This document shows positions 37,502 through 46,703 of a stretch of DNA of 64,000 nt, in pieces. A program made the position numbers and the translations under genes. The DNA is from an uncultured Thiotrichaceae bacterium (GTDB lineage: Bacteria > Pseudomonadota > Gammaproteobacteria > Thiotrichales > Thiotrichaceae). The stretch spans positions 105,169 to 169,168 of the forward strand of contig CALAMO010000012.1 in NCBI GenBank assembly GCA_937925855.1, read 5' to 3'. Every line of letters starts with the position of its first letter. Position 1 is the first letter of the stretch. The notes under the pieces were generated by a model that was given only the letters and a program-made list of their open reading frames with translations, was not told the DNA's origin and searched no databases.

Positions 37502-38572
37502 ATGCCCATTCATACGGCCTTGACCGACCGGTTTGGCCTGCGTTATCCGCTAATCCAAGCGCCTATGGCGGGGGTGCAGGATGACCAGCTGGCTGCTGCT
37601 GTTTGTAATGCTGGCGGCTTGGGTTCTCTGCCCTGTGCGCTGCTGTCCAGTGAGCAGATGGAACAGCAGCTTGCGGCGCTTACCCAGGCGACAGATCAGG
37701 CGTTTAACGTGAATTTTTTTACGCACACGCCGCCGCCCGCAGACGCCGCCGCTGAGCAAAACTGGCGGCAGCTGCTGGCGCCTTACTGCGCCGAATTTGG
37801 CTTCGATGTTCATGCGCTGCCACCCGGGCCAGCGCGTATGCCGTATAACGCCGACGCCGCTGCGCTGTTGGCGCAGTTTCGCCCCGCCGTTGTCAGCTTT
37901 CATTTTGGCCTGCCGCCTGCGGCCCTGGTCGATGAGCTGAAAAGCTGGGGGATTCAGATTATGGCCTCAGCGACCACGCTGGCCGAGGCCGAATGGTTGG
38001 CGCAGCATGGCGCTGATCTGATTATTGCACAGGGCCTGGAAGCCGGCGGCCATCGCGGTCATTTCCTCAGTTCTGAACTGGAGCAGCAGTCTGGCACCAT
38101 GGCGTTGCTGCCGCAGATTGTGGCGGCGGTTAAGTGCCCGGTGGTCGCTGCCGGTGGGATTGCTTCCACGGCGGCGATTCAGGCGGCGCTTAAGCTGGGG
38201 GCGGCGGGGGTGCAGCTCGGCACAACTTATCTGCTGTGTGATGAGGCGCGCACCAGCGACCTGCATCGCGCCGCGCTTAAAAGCCCAGCGGCGGCGCAGA
38301 CGGCACTGACTAATTTATTTTCTGGGCGTCCGGCGCGTGGCATTGTGAACCGGATTATCCGTGAGCTGGGGCCGCTGCGCACCGATATTCCGGCCTTTCC
38401 GCTGGCGGGGAATACGCTGGGCGCGCTGAAGCAGGTGGCGGAGCAACAGGGCAACAGTGACTTCTCATCGCTGTGGTGCGGCCAGGATGCCAGTGGCTGC
38501 CGAGAAATCTCAGCGGCAGCGTTGACGCAAGCCTTGGGGCAGGGCTTAGAGGCGCTGGAGGGCTCGGCATGA
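37502..38572 (+). CDS. nitronate monooxygenase (2-nitropropane dioxygenase family)
   Basis: A 356-residue TIM-barrel FMN enzyme. It starts PIHTALTDRFGLRYPLIQAP followed by MAGVQDDQLAAAVCNAGGLG, the family's N-terminal motif. FNVNFFTHTPPPADAAAE near residue 67, QGLEAGGHRGHFL near 180 and PVVAAGGIASTAAIQAALKLGAAGVQLGTTYL (middle part) complete the FMN phosphate site. It oxidises toxic nitronates such as propionate-3-nitronate. It is followed by remains of another gene. Confidence 0.9.
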   Translation: MPIHTALTDRFGLRYPLIQAPMAGVQDDQLAAAVCNAGGLGSLPCALLSSEQMEQQLAALTQATDQAFNVNFFTHTPPPADAAAEQNWRQLLAPYCAEFGFDVHALPPGPARMPYNADAAALLAQFRPAVVSFHFGLPPAALVDELKSWGIQIMASATTLAEAEWLAQHGADLIIAQGLEAGGHRGHFLSSELEQQSGTMALLPQIVAAVKCPVVAAGGIASTAAIQAALKLGAAGVQLGTTYLLCDEARTSDLHRAALKSPAAAQTALTNLFSGRPARGIVNRIIRELGPLRTDIPAFPLAGNTLGALKQVAEQQGNSDFSSLWCGQDASGCREISAAALTQALGQGLEALEGSA

Positions 38573-38624
38573 ACGTACATAGCCGGATCACGCGCACCGC
38601 TGAGAAAGCTGAGCTGATGGCGGA

Positions 38625-38820
38625 TAGAAAATAGATTCCACTCGCTATGTGCAGCAATGCGCCCAGTCCTATCTGTCCGCTCCGGCGCGGGGGAAAAACC
38701 GTTCTTCGCCTTCGTCTCTTTCCCCGATCCGCATCACCCCGCTGTGGTCGATGAACTGTGCTCACCCCTGGATTTTGCGCCAACGATTATGGCGCAGGCC
38801 AATGAGCTGCCTCAGGTCTT
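38625..38820 (+). pseudogene. sulfatase remnant
   Basis: Three short stretches of sulfatase-like sequence in different frames: STRYVQQCAQSYLSAPA, then after a frameshift GEKPFFAFVSFPDPHHP, then directly VVDELCSPLDFAPTIMAQAN. The FFAFVSFPDPHHP motif and a CSPLDFAPTI-like helix belong to the alkaline phosphatase/sulfatase superfamily but are normally about 100 or more residues apart, and the catalytic Cys/Ser region is absent. The gene is therefore badly deleted. Its end touches the convergent aldolase gene. Confidence 0.65.
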
Positions 38821-39609
38821 CCACGATGGGTCTAGCCGGTCAATCAGCCGGAGTAGGGCGGGCCATTCTGGGTGCCGTACCTGCGCACCGGCCTGCGCTG
38901 CGCCACCCTCGAACTGATCGCGGGTGTGGGCCATCACCGCCTCATCAATCCGATTCAGCGGCCCGCTCGCCATCGCCTGGAGCTGCACCTGAGCATTGCG
39001 AATAAAGGCATAGTGCCGCACAAAGGCCCAGGTCGGGGTAGTGCCCGCCGTGAGCAGGCCGTGATTCTTGAGCACCAGCGTATGATTTTGCTGCCCCAGC
39101 GCTTGGCGCAGTCGTTCTTGCTCATCCGCGTGGAGTACAATGCCCGCGAAGTCATGATAGCCAACGCGCTGGTAGAACTGACAGCCCTCCTGCGTCACCG
39201 GAATAAGCTCGCTTTGGGTGGCACAGAGCGCCTGTGACACCGCTTCGTGGGTGTGAATAATACAGTGCAGGTCGTCTGGGCGCGCCTGATGAATCGCACA
39301 GTGGATGAGATAGCCCGCTTTATTGACCGGCCAATCATTGGCGCAGCTGCTGTCATTAATCTTATTGCCGTTAATATCAATCTTAATCAAGTCGCTGGCG
39401 CGGATTTCATCGTAGCGCAGGCCAAACGGATTAATCAGCAGGGCGTCGCTCTGTGGGATACGGCAGGTGATATGGTTGTACACCACGCTCGTCCAGCCAA
39501 AATAATCCACTATGCGATAGCAGGCCGCAAGCTGGAGGCGGGTGTCCCATTCGCTTGGGCTGACGCCCTCTGGTGCGGCTGGGTAATCTAGGGCGAAGCG
39601 CTTATTCAT
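38812..39609 (-). CDS. class II aldolase/adducin-family protein
   Basis: A 265-residue zinc aldolase-fold protein. LAACYRIVDYFGWTSVVYNHITCRIP near residues 28-53 is the N-terminal substrate loop, LINPFGLRYDEIRASDLIKID follows, and the zinc-binding HTHEAVSQALCAT near 143-155 is intact with a further His in LKNHGLLTAG near 198. Activity could be aldolase or decarboxylase on a phosphorylated or keto substrate. It overlaps the upstream decarboxylase gene by 4 bases, so the two act in one pathway or at least share expression. Confidence 0.85.
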   Translation of the reverse strand: MNKRFALDYPAAPEGVSPSEWDTRLQLAACYRIVDYFGWTSVVYNHITCRIPQSDALLINPFGLRYDEIRASDLIKIDINGNKINDSSCANDWPVNKAGYLIHCAIHQARPDDLHCIIHTHEAVSQALCATQSELIPVTQEGCQFYQRVGYHDFAGIVLHADEQERLRQALGQQNHTLVLKNHGLLTAGTTPTWAFVRHYAFIRNAQVQLQAMASGPLNRIDEAVMAHTRDQFEGGAAQAGAQVRHPEWPALLRLIDRLDPSWKT

Positions 39610-41033
39610 GCCACCGCTTCCTGCAATAAACCCCAGAGCCGTTCGACATGCTCCCGCTCGGTACTCTCCACGCCGATGGAGACGCGCACCATCCAGCGCC
39701 CGTCCAGCATCGATGGACTCATAAAGGCTGCGCCTGATTGGTTGATTTGATTGACCCAGTCCAGGGTGTGTTTGTCCAGTGCGTCCCCAGCGAGCGCATT
39801 ACCCGCGTCATCCTTTGGCGTATGGCGAATGCACACGGTTTGTAGCTCAACCGGGGCCAATACGTCCCAGTCAGCGGCGGCCTCGACCTGCGCGCTAAAC
39901 CAGCGCGCATTGGCCAGATCCTGCCTTAAGCGCTGGCGAATCGCATCCGGCCCGTCGAGGCGTAAATGAAACCATAATTTCAGCGCCCGAAAGCGCCGTC
40001 CCAGCGGAATGCCCCAGTCGCGGTACTGCGTGACCTGCCCATCAGCGGTCGAGCGCAGATAGGCGGGATTGGTCGACATCACCCGTTCCAGGTGGGCGAC
40101 ATCGCGCACATAAAACAGCGCGGTATCGAGGATAGTGCCCAGCCATTTATGTGGGTTCCAAGACAGCGAATCCGCCTGTTCCACGCCCTCCCATAGGTGG
40201 CGACACTCCGGCAGCAACATGGCGGAGCCTGCCATGGCGGCGTCAACGTGCAGCCAAATATCCTCGGCCTGCGCAATGTCGGCAATGGCGGCAACCGGGT
40301 CCATCGCCGTGGTGCCGGTGGCACCGACAGAACAGACGATGCCCGCTGGGATAAGACCGGCGGCACGATCCGCTTTAATGGCGGCGGCTAACGCTTCAGG
40401 GATCAGGGCGCGGGTATAAGGGTCTTCGTCGATAAAGCGCAGATTATCGTTACCGAATCCGGCGAGCTGCACCGCTTTGGCAATGGAGGAGTGCGCTTGT
40501 CTGGTGCTGTACACAATGAGCGGGGCGCTGAGTGCCTGGAGGCCGCTATTGTTTTTACTGAAGTGGCTGGCTTTCTCGCGCGCCAGAATCAGCGCGGTGA
40601 CGCAGGCGGTGGAGGCGGTGTCGTGGATAGTGCCGTGCCAGCGGTCGCTCAGGCCGGTGAGCTGGCGCAGCCAGTCGCAGGTGACTTCCTCGACTTCGGT
40701 CAGCGCCGGGCAGCTCTCCCAGGAGATACCCAGCGTGCCCATACCCGAACTGGCGATGTCGCCGAGCACGGAGGCCAGCGCGGCATTGGAGGGGAACCAG
40801 CCGTAGTGCATGGGGTGCTGTACCTGAGTCACACCGGGGACGACGATCGTGTCGAGATCAGCCAGCACGCGGCTGAAGGCTTCGGCCTGTTGCGGCGGCT
40901 GGGTGGGGAGGGCATGGCGAATGGCCCCCGGTTCAACCTGGGCGCGCACCGGTAGCGCGGGGATGCGTGCGCGGTAATCGGCGATCCAATCGATGAGTTC
41001 GTGCCCGGCCTGGCGGAATGCTTCGGGTGTCAT
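39606..41033 (-). CDS. group II PLP-dependent amino-acid decarboxylase
   Basis: A 475-residue decarboxylase. MTPEAFRQAGHELIDWIADY, the start at 41033, is the classic N-terminus of aromatic-L-amino-acid decarboxylases; the frame upstream to 41117 lacks homology. VQHPMHYGWFPSNAALASVLGD, IWLHVDAAMAGSAML (Asp for the pyridine N) and SLSWNPHKWLGT (Lys that binds PLP, near residue 301) are present. The likely substrate is an aromatic amino acid such as tyrosine, tryptophan or DOPA, giving an amine and CO2. Its partnership with a class II aldolase is unusual. Confidence 0.88.
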   Translation of the reverse strand: MTPEAFRQAGHELIDWIADYRARIPALPVRAQVEPGAIRHALPTQPPQQAEAFSRVLADLDTIVVPGVTQVQHPMHYGWFPSNAALASVLGDIASSGMGTLGISWESCPALTEVEEVTCDWLRQLTGLSDRWHGTIHDTASTACVTALILAREKASHFSKNNSGLQALSAPLIVYSTRQAHSSIAKAVQLAGFGNDNLRFIDEDPYTRALIPEALAAAIKADRAAGLIPAGIVCSVGATGTTAMDPVAAIADIAQAEDIWLHVDAAMAGSAMLLPECRHLWEGVEQADSLSWNPHKWLGTILDTALFYVRDVAHLERVMSTNPAYLRSTADGQVTQYRDWGIPLGRRFRALKLWFHLRLDGPDAIRQRLRQDLANARWFSAQVEAAADWDVLAPVELQTVCIRHTPKDDAGNALAGDALDKHTLDWVNQINQSGAAFMSPSMLDGRWMVRVSIGVESTEREHVERLWGLLQEAVA

Positions 41034-41193
41034 GATGCTCCCCTGGTTGCTGGTTTTGAGGGTTTTTGCTGTTTGCTTATGATAGGGCAGGTGGGGGGCG
41101 GTGGGAACTCGCGGCACGGTTTCTTTTACGATTTGCCTGTTTAGGTGTAAGGTTTGCGTCTAACCCACATTAAGCCAAAGAGCCTGAAACCAC

Positions 41194-41847
41194 ATGTCTA
41201 AATACCTTTTGTCCTGTTTGCTTTTGTTGTCCGCCCCGCTGTTTGCGGATGATGCCGCTAAACCCGCCGTTGACCCGCAGCAGCTGTTCTATGATGTGGT
41301 GTTCGAGCGCTTGTCTGCCGATGGCGAGCAGCTGTTATGTGAGCAGGACGCCTACGCCGCCTGTTTTGATGGTGGTACAGCGGCTTGTGTGACCTCTCAA
41401 GCTGAGCATAAGGCGGATTGTCTCGCAGTCTATCAGGCCAGCGTGCAGGAAAACGGTGGGGGTAATCACACCTTTGCGTTTATGCAGTGCATGAAGCAGA
41501 AGCAAGTCACTGCGGCGGGTGGCGCAGAATCTGAGTTGGGTTTGTGTACGGCTCAGGCGCTGAAAACCTTCACCTCGTCACCGTATTCACAGCGCATTGA
41601 AACCGTATTCTCTTTGGTGCTCTCCAATACGCATATCGCCGATGACTTATGTGATCGTAAAACCTTGTTCGCCTGTCCGATGGATGAGCCGGAGTCGTGT
41701 AAGGCGCGGATTAATGGCAATAAGGACGAGTGCATGGCACAGGTGAAGCAGGAAGTTTTGGACACCGAACCGCAGCTCAATCAGAGTCAGGCCGCGCAGA
41801 AGTATATGTCCTGCCTGCTGATCCAGAATAAGTGTGCGGATGGTTAG
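41194..41847 (+). CDS. secreted cysteine-rich protein, unknown
   Basis: A 217-residue protein with a signal peptide (KYLLSCLLLLSAPLFADD, residues 3-20) and about 13 cysteines in the mature part, spaced as recurrent C-x(6-10)-C pairs such as CEQDAYAACFDGGTAACVTS and CDRKTLFACPMDEPESC. Periplasmic disulfide bonding is likely. The two halves look like a duplicated module (each ending QxYMSC or FMQC-like). I recognise no family; no function assigned. Confidence 0.6.
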   Translation: MSKYLLSCLLLLSAPLFADDAAKPAVDPQQLFYDVVFERLSADGEQLLCEQDAYAACFDGGTAACVTSQAEHKADCLAVYQASVQENGGGNHTFAFMQCMKQKQVTAAGGAESELGLCTAQALKTFTSSPYSQRIETVFSLVLSNTHIADDLCDRKTLFACPMDEPESCKARINGNKDECMAQVKQEVLDTEPQLNQSQAAQKYMSCLLIQNKCADG

Positions 41848-41866
41848 GCTGAACGTTTGTAAGCGA

Positions 41867-41898
41867 AGACAGGGCAGGTTTGAGTCTCTGCCCTGTCT
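41867..41898. terminator. hairpin between convergent genes
   Basis: AGACAGGGCAG (41867-41877) and CTGCCCTGTCT (41888-41898) form a perfect 11-bp stem between the cysteine-rich gene and the GlcG-like gene. No T-run follows, so termination is likely but not certain. Confidence 0.6.
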
Positions 41899-41917
41899 AC
41901 GGCGCGGCGGGTAAATT

Positions 41918-42331
41918 TCAGCTGATCTGCGCTAAAAAGTGATCAATACCGGCCTGGGCGCATTCCATATCCTGTGGCGGTGTGCCGGAGCTGAGGCCAA
42001 TGCCGCCGACGACTTCGCCATTCACGGTGACCGGCAGTCCGCCGCCAACAATTGACAGCGTGGTGTGGATGCCGAAAACTAAGTGTCCGGGCTGGCAGAT
42101 TTGGTTATATTCGTGCGTGGCTTTGCGCGCCGCAGCGGCGGTATAGGCCTTTTCCTGCGCGATAATCACGCTGCTGGTTTTACCGCCGTCCATGCGCTCG
42201 AAGGCAATTAAATTACCGGATTCATCGACGATTGCGATACACATGGGGACGCCGATTTCAGTCGCTTTGGCGCGTGCGCCCGCAATCAGGTGCTGGGCAT
42301 CTTGTTGATCTAGTCGTTGCATTGTAAGCAT
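41918..42331 (-). CDS. GlcG/HbpS-family heme-degrading-like protein
   Basis: A 137-residue protein of the GlcG/HbpS family. AKATEIGVPMCIAIVDESGNLIAFERMDGG near residues 22-51 (only the core IAIVDESGNLIAF is diagnostic), AYTAAAARKATHE, then GGGLPVTVNGEVVGGIGLSS near 98-117 are conserved. Some members bind heme or cobalamin or assist glycolate metabolism; the exact role here is unknown. It stands alone. Confidence 0.82.
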   Translation of the reverse strand: MLTMQRLDQQDAQHLIAGARAKATEIGVPMCIAIVDESGNLIAFERMDGGKTSSVIIAQEKAYTAAAARKATHEYNQICQPGHLVFGIHTTLSIVGGGLPVTVNGEVVGGIGLSSGTPPQDMECAQAGIDHFLAQIS

Positions 42332-42754
42332 AGCGTTTCTCTGTGTTAGATTATGTCAGGGGCAGCTGTTTAGCCGGGCGCGATGTAGTGGTTAGGGGTT
42401 GAGCAGTAAGGTATAGCGCTTAGGTCGTGTCGTAAATGATACGCCACGATGATAGAGCAACCAGCGGCGCTGCGAAAGGCGTCTGCGGCAAAGTTGAATT
42501 TTTTTGGCATACGTTTAACAATATGCGCCAGCAATAATAAGGAAAATGCCTACAGCCTTTGCGGTTTGTATCATAAATTTCCGCTTCGACGACCCCATGC
42601 CTGTCCGGCAGCAGTGAGTTAATAATCGGGCGCTACCATGCCTGAGTCCGCGCATCGCTGTTTGATCCTGAACGCAGTGTAAGCTTTTCCCTGGGAAAAG
42701 TCTGGGGCGCTGTCGGCTGATAAGAAAAGTAATGAATGGGAGTGGTATATAATT
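42332..42754. other. 423-bp intergenic region
   Basis: No convincing gene is seen. A frame on the minus strand near 42515-42571 would encode a 19-residue hydrophobic peptide (MIQTAKAVGIFLIIAGAYC), too short to support alone. The region separates divergent genes and should hold promoters for both. Confidence 0.4.
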
Positions 42755-43576
42755 ATGAGAGCGATTGCTGCCATACAAATGGCCTCCGGGCCACAGGTAC
42801 AGGCAAATTTAATGGAGGCTAAGCGGCTTATTCGCGAAGCAGTTGAGGCGGGCGCGGGTATGGTCGTGCTGCCGGAAGTATTCGGTATTATGGGGCAGCA
42901 TGATACGGACACTGTCGCAGTAGCGGAGACGTTTGGGCGTGGCCCGATGCAGGATTTTATCCGGCGTACTGCGCGGGAATTTAAGGTGTGGATTGTGGCC
43001 GGTACGATACCGCTGCTGACGGATAATCCGCATAAATATGCCGCTAGCTCGCTGTTATATTCGGCTGAGGGTGAGGTGGTCACGCGCTACGATAAGATTC
43101 ACCTGTTCGATGTTAAAGTCGAGGAGGAAGATCAGGTCTATACTGAAAGTCGCACGGTGCAGCCCGGCGAAGCCGCCGTAGTGGTTGATACGCCGTTTGG
43201 CCGTTTGGGGATGAGCGTGTGTTATGACTTGCGCTTCCCTGAGTTATACCGCTATCTTTCCGAGCAGGGAGCCGAAATAATAACTATTCCCTCGGCGTTT
43301 ACTGAAGTGACTGGCCGGGCGCACTGGGAATCTTTACTCCGCGCCCGTGCCATAGAAAATCTGTGTTACGTCATCGCGCCCGCGCAGGGTGGCTATCATG
43401 TGAATGGGCGGACAACCTGGGGTCATAGTATGGTTATTGACTATTGGGGCCGGGTTCGTGGTCAACTGGACAAAGGCGCTGGCGTGGTGATGCTTGAGCC
43501 TGACCTGGAAACATTAGCGGCGACACGCCATAGTTTTCCGGTCTTGGATCATCGTTGTCCGGTCGGTATAAAATAA
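42755..43576 (+). CDS. carbon-nitrogen hydrolase, Nit1-type omega-amidase/deaminated glutathione amidase
   Basis: A 273-residue nitrilase-superfamily amidase. The Glu-Lys-Cys catalytic set is visible: VVLPEVFGIMG near residues 37-47, YDKIHLFDVKVEE near 110-122 and GMSVCYDLRFPELY near 150-163. These motifs fit the Nit1 branch that repairs deaminated glutathione, although an omega-amidase role is also possible. It lies upstream of tldD, an association seen in Gammaproteobacteria. Confidence 0.87.
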   Translation: MRAIAAIQMASGPQVQANLMEAKRLIREAVEAGAGMVVLPEVFGIMGQHDTDTVAVAETFGRGPMQDFIRRTAREFKVWIVAGTIPLLTDNPHKYAASSLLYSAEGEVVTRYDKIHLFDVKVEEEDQVYTESRTVQPGEAAVVVDTPFGRLGMSVCYDLRFPELYRYLSEQGAEIITIPSAFTEVTGRAHWESLLRARAIENLCYVIAPAQGGYHVNGRTTWGHSMVIDYWGRVRGQLDKGAGVVMLEPDLETLAATRHSFPVLDHRCPVGIK

Positions 43577-43664
43577 GCGCTCAGGAGGCTGGCGTGTGTG
43601 CCTGACGTTCTGAGGGTTTCGGGTGCTGCGCTTGTCCGTAGCGCTACTTTAATAGGATAAAATA

Positions 43665-45113
43665 ATGCAACAAGCAATGGATCTCGCCCGCGCCGCATTT
43701 TTTGCGCCCGGCGTGCTGGATGAACATCATCTGGATAAGGTGTTTGCGCAGCTCATGACCCGCGATACCACGCTGGCCGATTTATATTTCCAGTCCGCAC
43801 GTTATGAAGCATGGGGCTTGGAAGAGGGCATCGTTAAAAGCGGCAGCTACAGCATCGAGCGCGGCGTTGGCGTGCGCTCCGTCTGTGGTGAGCAAACTGG
43901 TTTTGCCTACAGCGATGAAATCTCTATGCCCGCCCTATTGGACTCTGCCAAAGCGGCGCGCGCCATTAGCCGTGCCGGGCAGTCGGCTAAGGTACAAAGC
44001 TGGCAGGCGCGCCAGCCGTCGAAAGCGCTTTATGGCATGGATGATCCGCTGCTTTCGCTGTCCGAACAGGACAAAATCGACTTACTGCACCGCATCGATG
44101 TCAAAGCCCGCGCTGCCAGCCCGTATGTGCAGCAGGTGATGGCGAATATGGTGGCGGTGCATGAGATTATCCTGATTGTGGATGAAGAAGGGCGTATGAC
44201 GGCCGATGTGCGGCCTTTGGTGCGGACGAATGTCTCGGTGATTGTGGAGAAAGACGGCCAGACCGAAAGCGCGATGTCTGGCGGCGGTGGGCGGTTTGAT
44301 TTGGATTATTTCCTGCATGATGAGCGGGCGGATGCTTATGCTGAAGAAGCGGTGCGCATGGCTTTAGTCAATCTGGAGGCGGAAGCGGCTCCGGCGGGTA
44401 ATATGACGGTGGTGTTGGGTAACGGCTGGCCCGGTGTGCTGCTGCATGAGGCGATTGGACACGGTTTGGAAGGTGATTTTAATCGCAAGGGCACGTCGGC
44501 TTTCTCGGGCCGTATCGGCGAACAGGTCGCGGCCAAGGGTATTACCGTGGTGGACGATGGCACGCTGGAAAAACGGCGCGGCTCGCTCAGTGTGGATGAT
44601 GAAGGCACGCAGACCCAATGCACCACGCTCATCGAAGACGGCATCCTGAAAGGCTATATGATGGATCGCCAGAATGCGGCGCTGATGGATACGGTGTCTA
44701 CCGGCAACGGGCGGCGTCAATCGTATTCACACCTGCCGATGCCGCGCATGACGAATACCTATATGCGTTCCGGCGAGTATGCAGCGGACGAAATCATCGA
44801 ATCGGTGGAGAATGGGGTGTATGCGGTGAATTTCTCCGGTGGGCAGGTCGACATTACTTCCGGTAAGTTTGTGTTTTCCGCCTCTGAGGCGTATCTGATT
44901 GAGAACGGTAAGAAGACGAAGCCGATTAAGAATGCCACGCTAATTGGGAATGGCCCGGACGTACTGACGCGCGTCAGTATGGTGGGTAATGATTTGGCGC
45001 TGGACGCTGGGATTGGCGTGTGCGGCAAAGAAGGCCAGAGCGTACCGGTCGGCGTCGGACAGCCTACCTTAAAGGTGGATGGATTAACCGTTGGCGGCAC
45101 GGCGACAGCCTGA
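43665..45113 (+). CDS. tldD: metalloprotease TldD
   Basis: A 482-residue subunit of the TldD/E (PmbA) metalloprotease heterodimer. The zinc motif is [19 protein letters not shown] near residues 261-279 (HExxxH), and [22 protein letters not shown] near 404-425 supplies further ligand-region sequence. The pair degrades unfolded peptides and processes modified peptides such as microcins and the CcdA antitoxin. It lies 10 bases before pmbA. Confidence 0.95.
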   Translation: MQQAMDLARAAFFAPGVLDEHHLDKVFAQLMTRDTTLADLYFQSARYEAWGLEEGIVKSGSYSIERGVGVRSVCGEQTGFAYSDEISMPALLDSAKAARAISRAGQSAKVQSWQARQPSKALYGMDDPLLSLSEQDKIDLLHRIDVKARAASPYVQQVMANMVAVHEIILIVDEEGRMTADVRPLVRTNVSVIVEKDGQTESAMSGGGGRFDLDYFLHDERADAYAEEAVRMALVNLEAEAAPAGNMTVVLGNGWPGVLLHEAIGHGLEGDFNRKGTSAFSGRIGEQVAAKGITVVDDGTLEKRRGSLSVDDEGTQTQCTTLIEDGILKGYMMDRQNAALMDTVSTGNGRRQSYSHLPMPRMTNTYMRSGEYAADEIIESVENGVYAVNFSGGQVDITSGKFVFSASEAYLIENGKKTKPIKNATLIGNGPDVLTRVSMVGNDLALDAGIGVCGKEGQSVPVGVGQPTLKVDGLTVGGTATA

Positions 45114-45123
45114 GGAAAGCATC

Positions 45124-46467
45124 ATGATTGAACTGGAAAACCGGGAAGCACTGGCGGCAGAATTTCAGGCGCTGGCGGAGACTGTCTTAACATCGGCAGC
45201 GGCGAAGGGCGCTACGGCGGCGGAAGTAGGCTTTAATAAAGGCACCGGCCTATCGGTGCAGGTGCGTATGGATGAGGTCGAGAAGCTGCAATACCATCGC
45301 GACCAGGGCGCGAGCCTGACGGTGTATTTTGGACACAAAAAAGGCTTTGCCTCGACCGGCGATTTATCGCAGCAGGCGCTAGAAGATACGCTGGATGCGG
45401 CCTGTCGGATCGCGCGTTTTACCGCTGAGGATGAGTTTAATGGTTTGGCGGATGCTGAGCTGATGGCGACCGACATCCCTGAGCTGGATTTGTATCATCC
45501 GTGGGCGCTGAGCGCGGATGAGGCGATTGAGCTGGCGTTAACGTCTGAGGCGACGGCGCGGGGGCATGATGCGCGTATTGTGAACAGTGACGGTGCGGGC
45601 GTAGACAGCTATGCCGGGCTGGGACTGTATGCCAATTCACACGGCTTCAGTGGCACTAGCACCAGCACCAGTCACTCACTTAGCTGTTCGGTGGTGGCGC
45701 AGGATGGCGAGTCGATGCAGCGTGATTATTGGTATGACAGTTCCTGTCAGCCGGGGGCGCTGGCCTCGGCGGAGTCCATTGGTTTACAGGCTGCCCAGCG
45801 CACGGTGCGACGTTTGAATGGCCGGGGTCTATCGACCCGCGAAGTGCCGGTGATTTATGTGCCGGAGCTGGCGCGCGGTCTGGTAGGGAGCCTCGTCAGT
45901 GCGTTGAGCGGTGGCTCACAGTACCGTAAGGCGACTTTCCTACTGGATGCGCAGGGGCAGCAGGTCTTTCCTGACTTTGTGCAGCTGCATGAGCGGCCAC
46001 ACCTGCCGCAGCAGGCCGGAAGCCGTGCCTATGACTCAGAAGGCGTCGCGACACGAGATCGCGAAATCGTCCTTGACGGTAAGATTCAGGATTATTTCCT
46101 CAGCAGTTATTCGGCGCGTAAGCTGGGACGGCAAACGACGGGCAGTGCAGGTGGCTCCGGTAATTTGTTGCTGGATCATACCGGGGTTTCATATACGGAT
46201 ATGCTTAAGCAAATGGGCACGGGTCTATTGGTGACCGAGTTGATTGGTCATGGTGGCAACCCGATTACCGGTGATTATTCGCGCGGTGCGGCGGGTTTCT
46301 GGGTTGAGAACGGTGAGATTCAGTATCCGGTGGAAGAAATCACCATCGCGGGCAACTTGAAGACGATGTTCCGTGGGATTCAAGCGATAGGGACGGATAT
46401 TGATACCCGTGGCCGAGTGCAGTGCGGTTCGATCCTGCTGGATAAGATGACGGTCGCCGGGCAGTAA
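45124..46467 (+). CDS. pmbA: metalloprotease PmbA/TldE
   Basis: The 447-residue partner of TldD. The start at 45124 (MIELENREALAAEF) leaves 10 bases from the tldD stop with GAGGAAAG before it; a frame reaching 45091 would overlap tldD. AEVGFNKGTGLSVQVRMDEVEKLQYHRDQG near residues 35-64 (core AEVGFNKGTGLSVQVR) and LLVTELIGHGGNPITGDYSRGAAGFWVENGEI near 375-405 (core IGHGGNPITGDYSRGA) are characteristic; PmbA lacks the zinc HExxxH. It is the last chromosomal gene before tRNA-Val. Confidence 0.95.
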   Translation: MIELENREALAAEFQALAETVLTSAAAKGATAAEVGFNKGTGLSVQVRMDEVEKLQYHRDQGASLTVYFGHKKGFASTGDLSQQALEDTLDAACRIARFTAEDEFNGLADAELMATDIPELDLYHPWALSADEAIELALTSEATARGHDARIVNSDGAGVDSYAGLGLYANSHGFSGTSTSTSHSLSCSVVAQDGESMQRDYWYDSSCQPGALASAESIGLQAAQRTVRRLNGRGLSTREVPVIYVPELARGLVGSLVSALSGGSQYRKATFLLDAQGQQVFPDFVQLHERPHLPQQAGSRAYDSEGVATRDREIVLDGKIQDYFLSSYSARKLGRQTTGSAGGSGNLLLDHTGVSYTDMLKQMGTGLLVTELIGHGGNPITGDYSRGAAGFWVENGEIQYPVEEITIAGNLKTMFRGIQAIGTDIDTRGRVQCGSILLDKMTVAGQ

Positions 46468-46485
46468 TCCCTGAGCATAAAGCGG

Positions 46486-46514
46486 TTGCGCCGATGAGTG
46501 GAGTTCGGTATATT
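46486..46514 (+). promoter_or_regulatory. sigma-70 promoter of tRNA-Val
   Basis: TTGCGC at 46486-46491 and TATATT at 46509-46514 are 17 bases apart, ending 16 bases before the tRNA 5' end. Confidence 0.65.
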
Positions 46515-46530
46515 TCACGGCTTCAACATT

Positions 46531-46607
46531 AGGCGCGTAGCTCAGTTGGTTAGAGCACCACCTTGACATGGTGGGGGTCGGTGATTCGAGTTCACTCGTG
46601 CCTACCA
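46531..46607 (+). tRNA. tRNA-Val (GAC)
   Basis: The acceptor stem AGGCGCG pairs with CGTGCCT (one G-U), the D-arm is GCTCAGTTGGTTAGAGC, the anticodon stem CCACC/GGTGG closes loop TTGACAT with anticodon GAC, the T-arm is GTGATTCGAGTTCAC, and CCA is encoded. Its 3' half is the att core of the satellite element. Confidence 0.97.
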
Positions 46608-46612
46608 AATTT
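46562..46612 (+). repeat. attL core, 51-bp direct repeat at tRNA-Val
   Basis: 51 bases from the anticodon loop to six bases past CCA recur identically at 59020-59070, and the first 15 diagnostic bases recur at 60689-60703. Similarity beyond the 51 bases continues into the following terminator with a few differences. Confidence 0.93.
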
Positions 46613-46613
46613 G

Positions 46614-46653
46614 AAAGGCTGATCAATAACTTATAGCGTTGGTCAGCCTTTTT
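46614..46653 (+). terminator. terminator after tRNA-Val (left copy)
   Basis: AGGCTGA and the downstream TCAGCCT pair across a loop of about 20 bases and are followed by TTTTT. A diverged copy follows the right att at 59072-59112. Confidence 0.8.
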
Positions 46654-46703
46654 AAATTTGGCTTGTTCCTTATTTGTTCCCTTTCTGTTCCATATACCTT
46701 TCA

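Noticed and set aside
42515..42778. Minus-strand frame of 87 codons between the GlcG-like and nitrilase genes
   Set aside because: It overlaps the nitrilase start and lacks a ribosome binding site; only the last 19 residues look protein-like.
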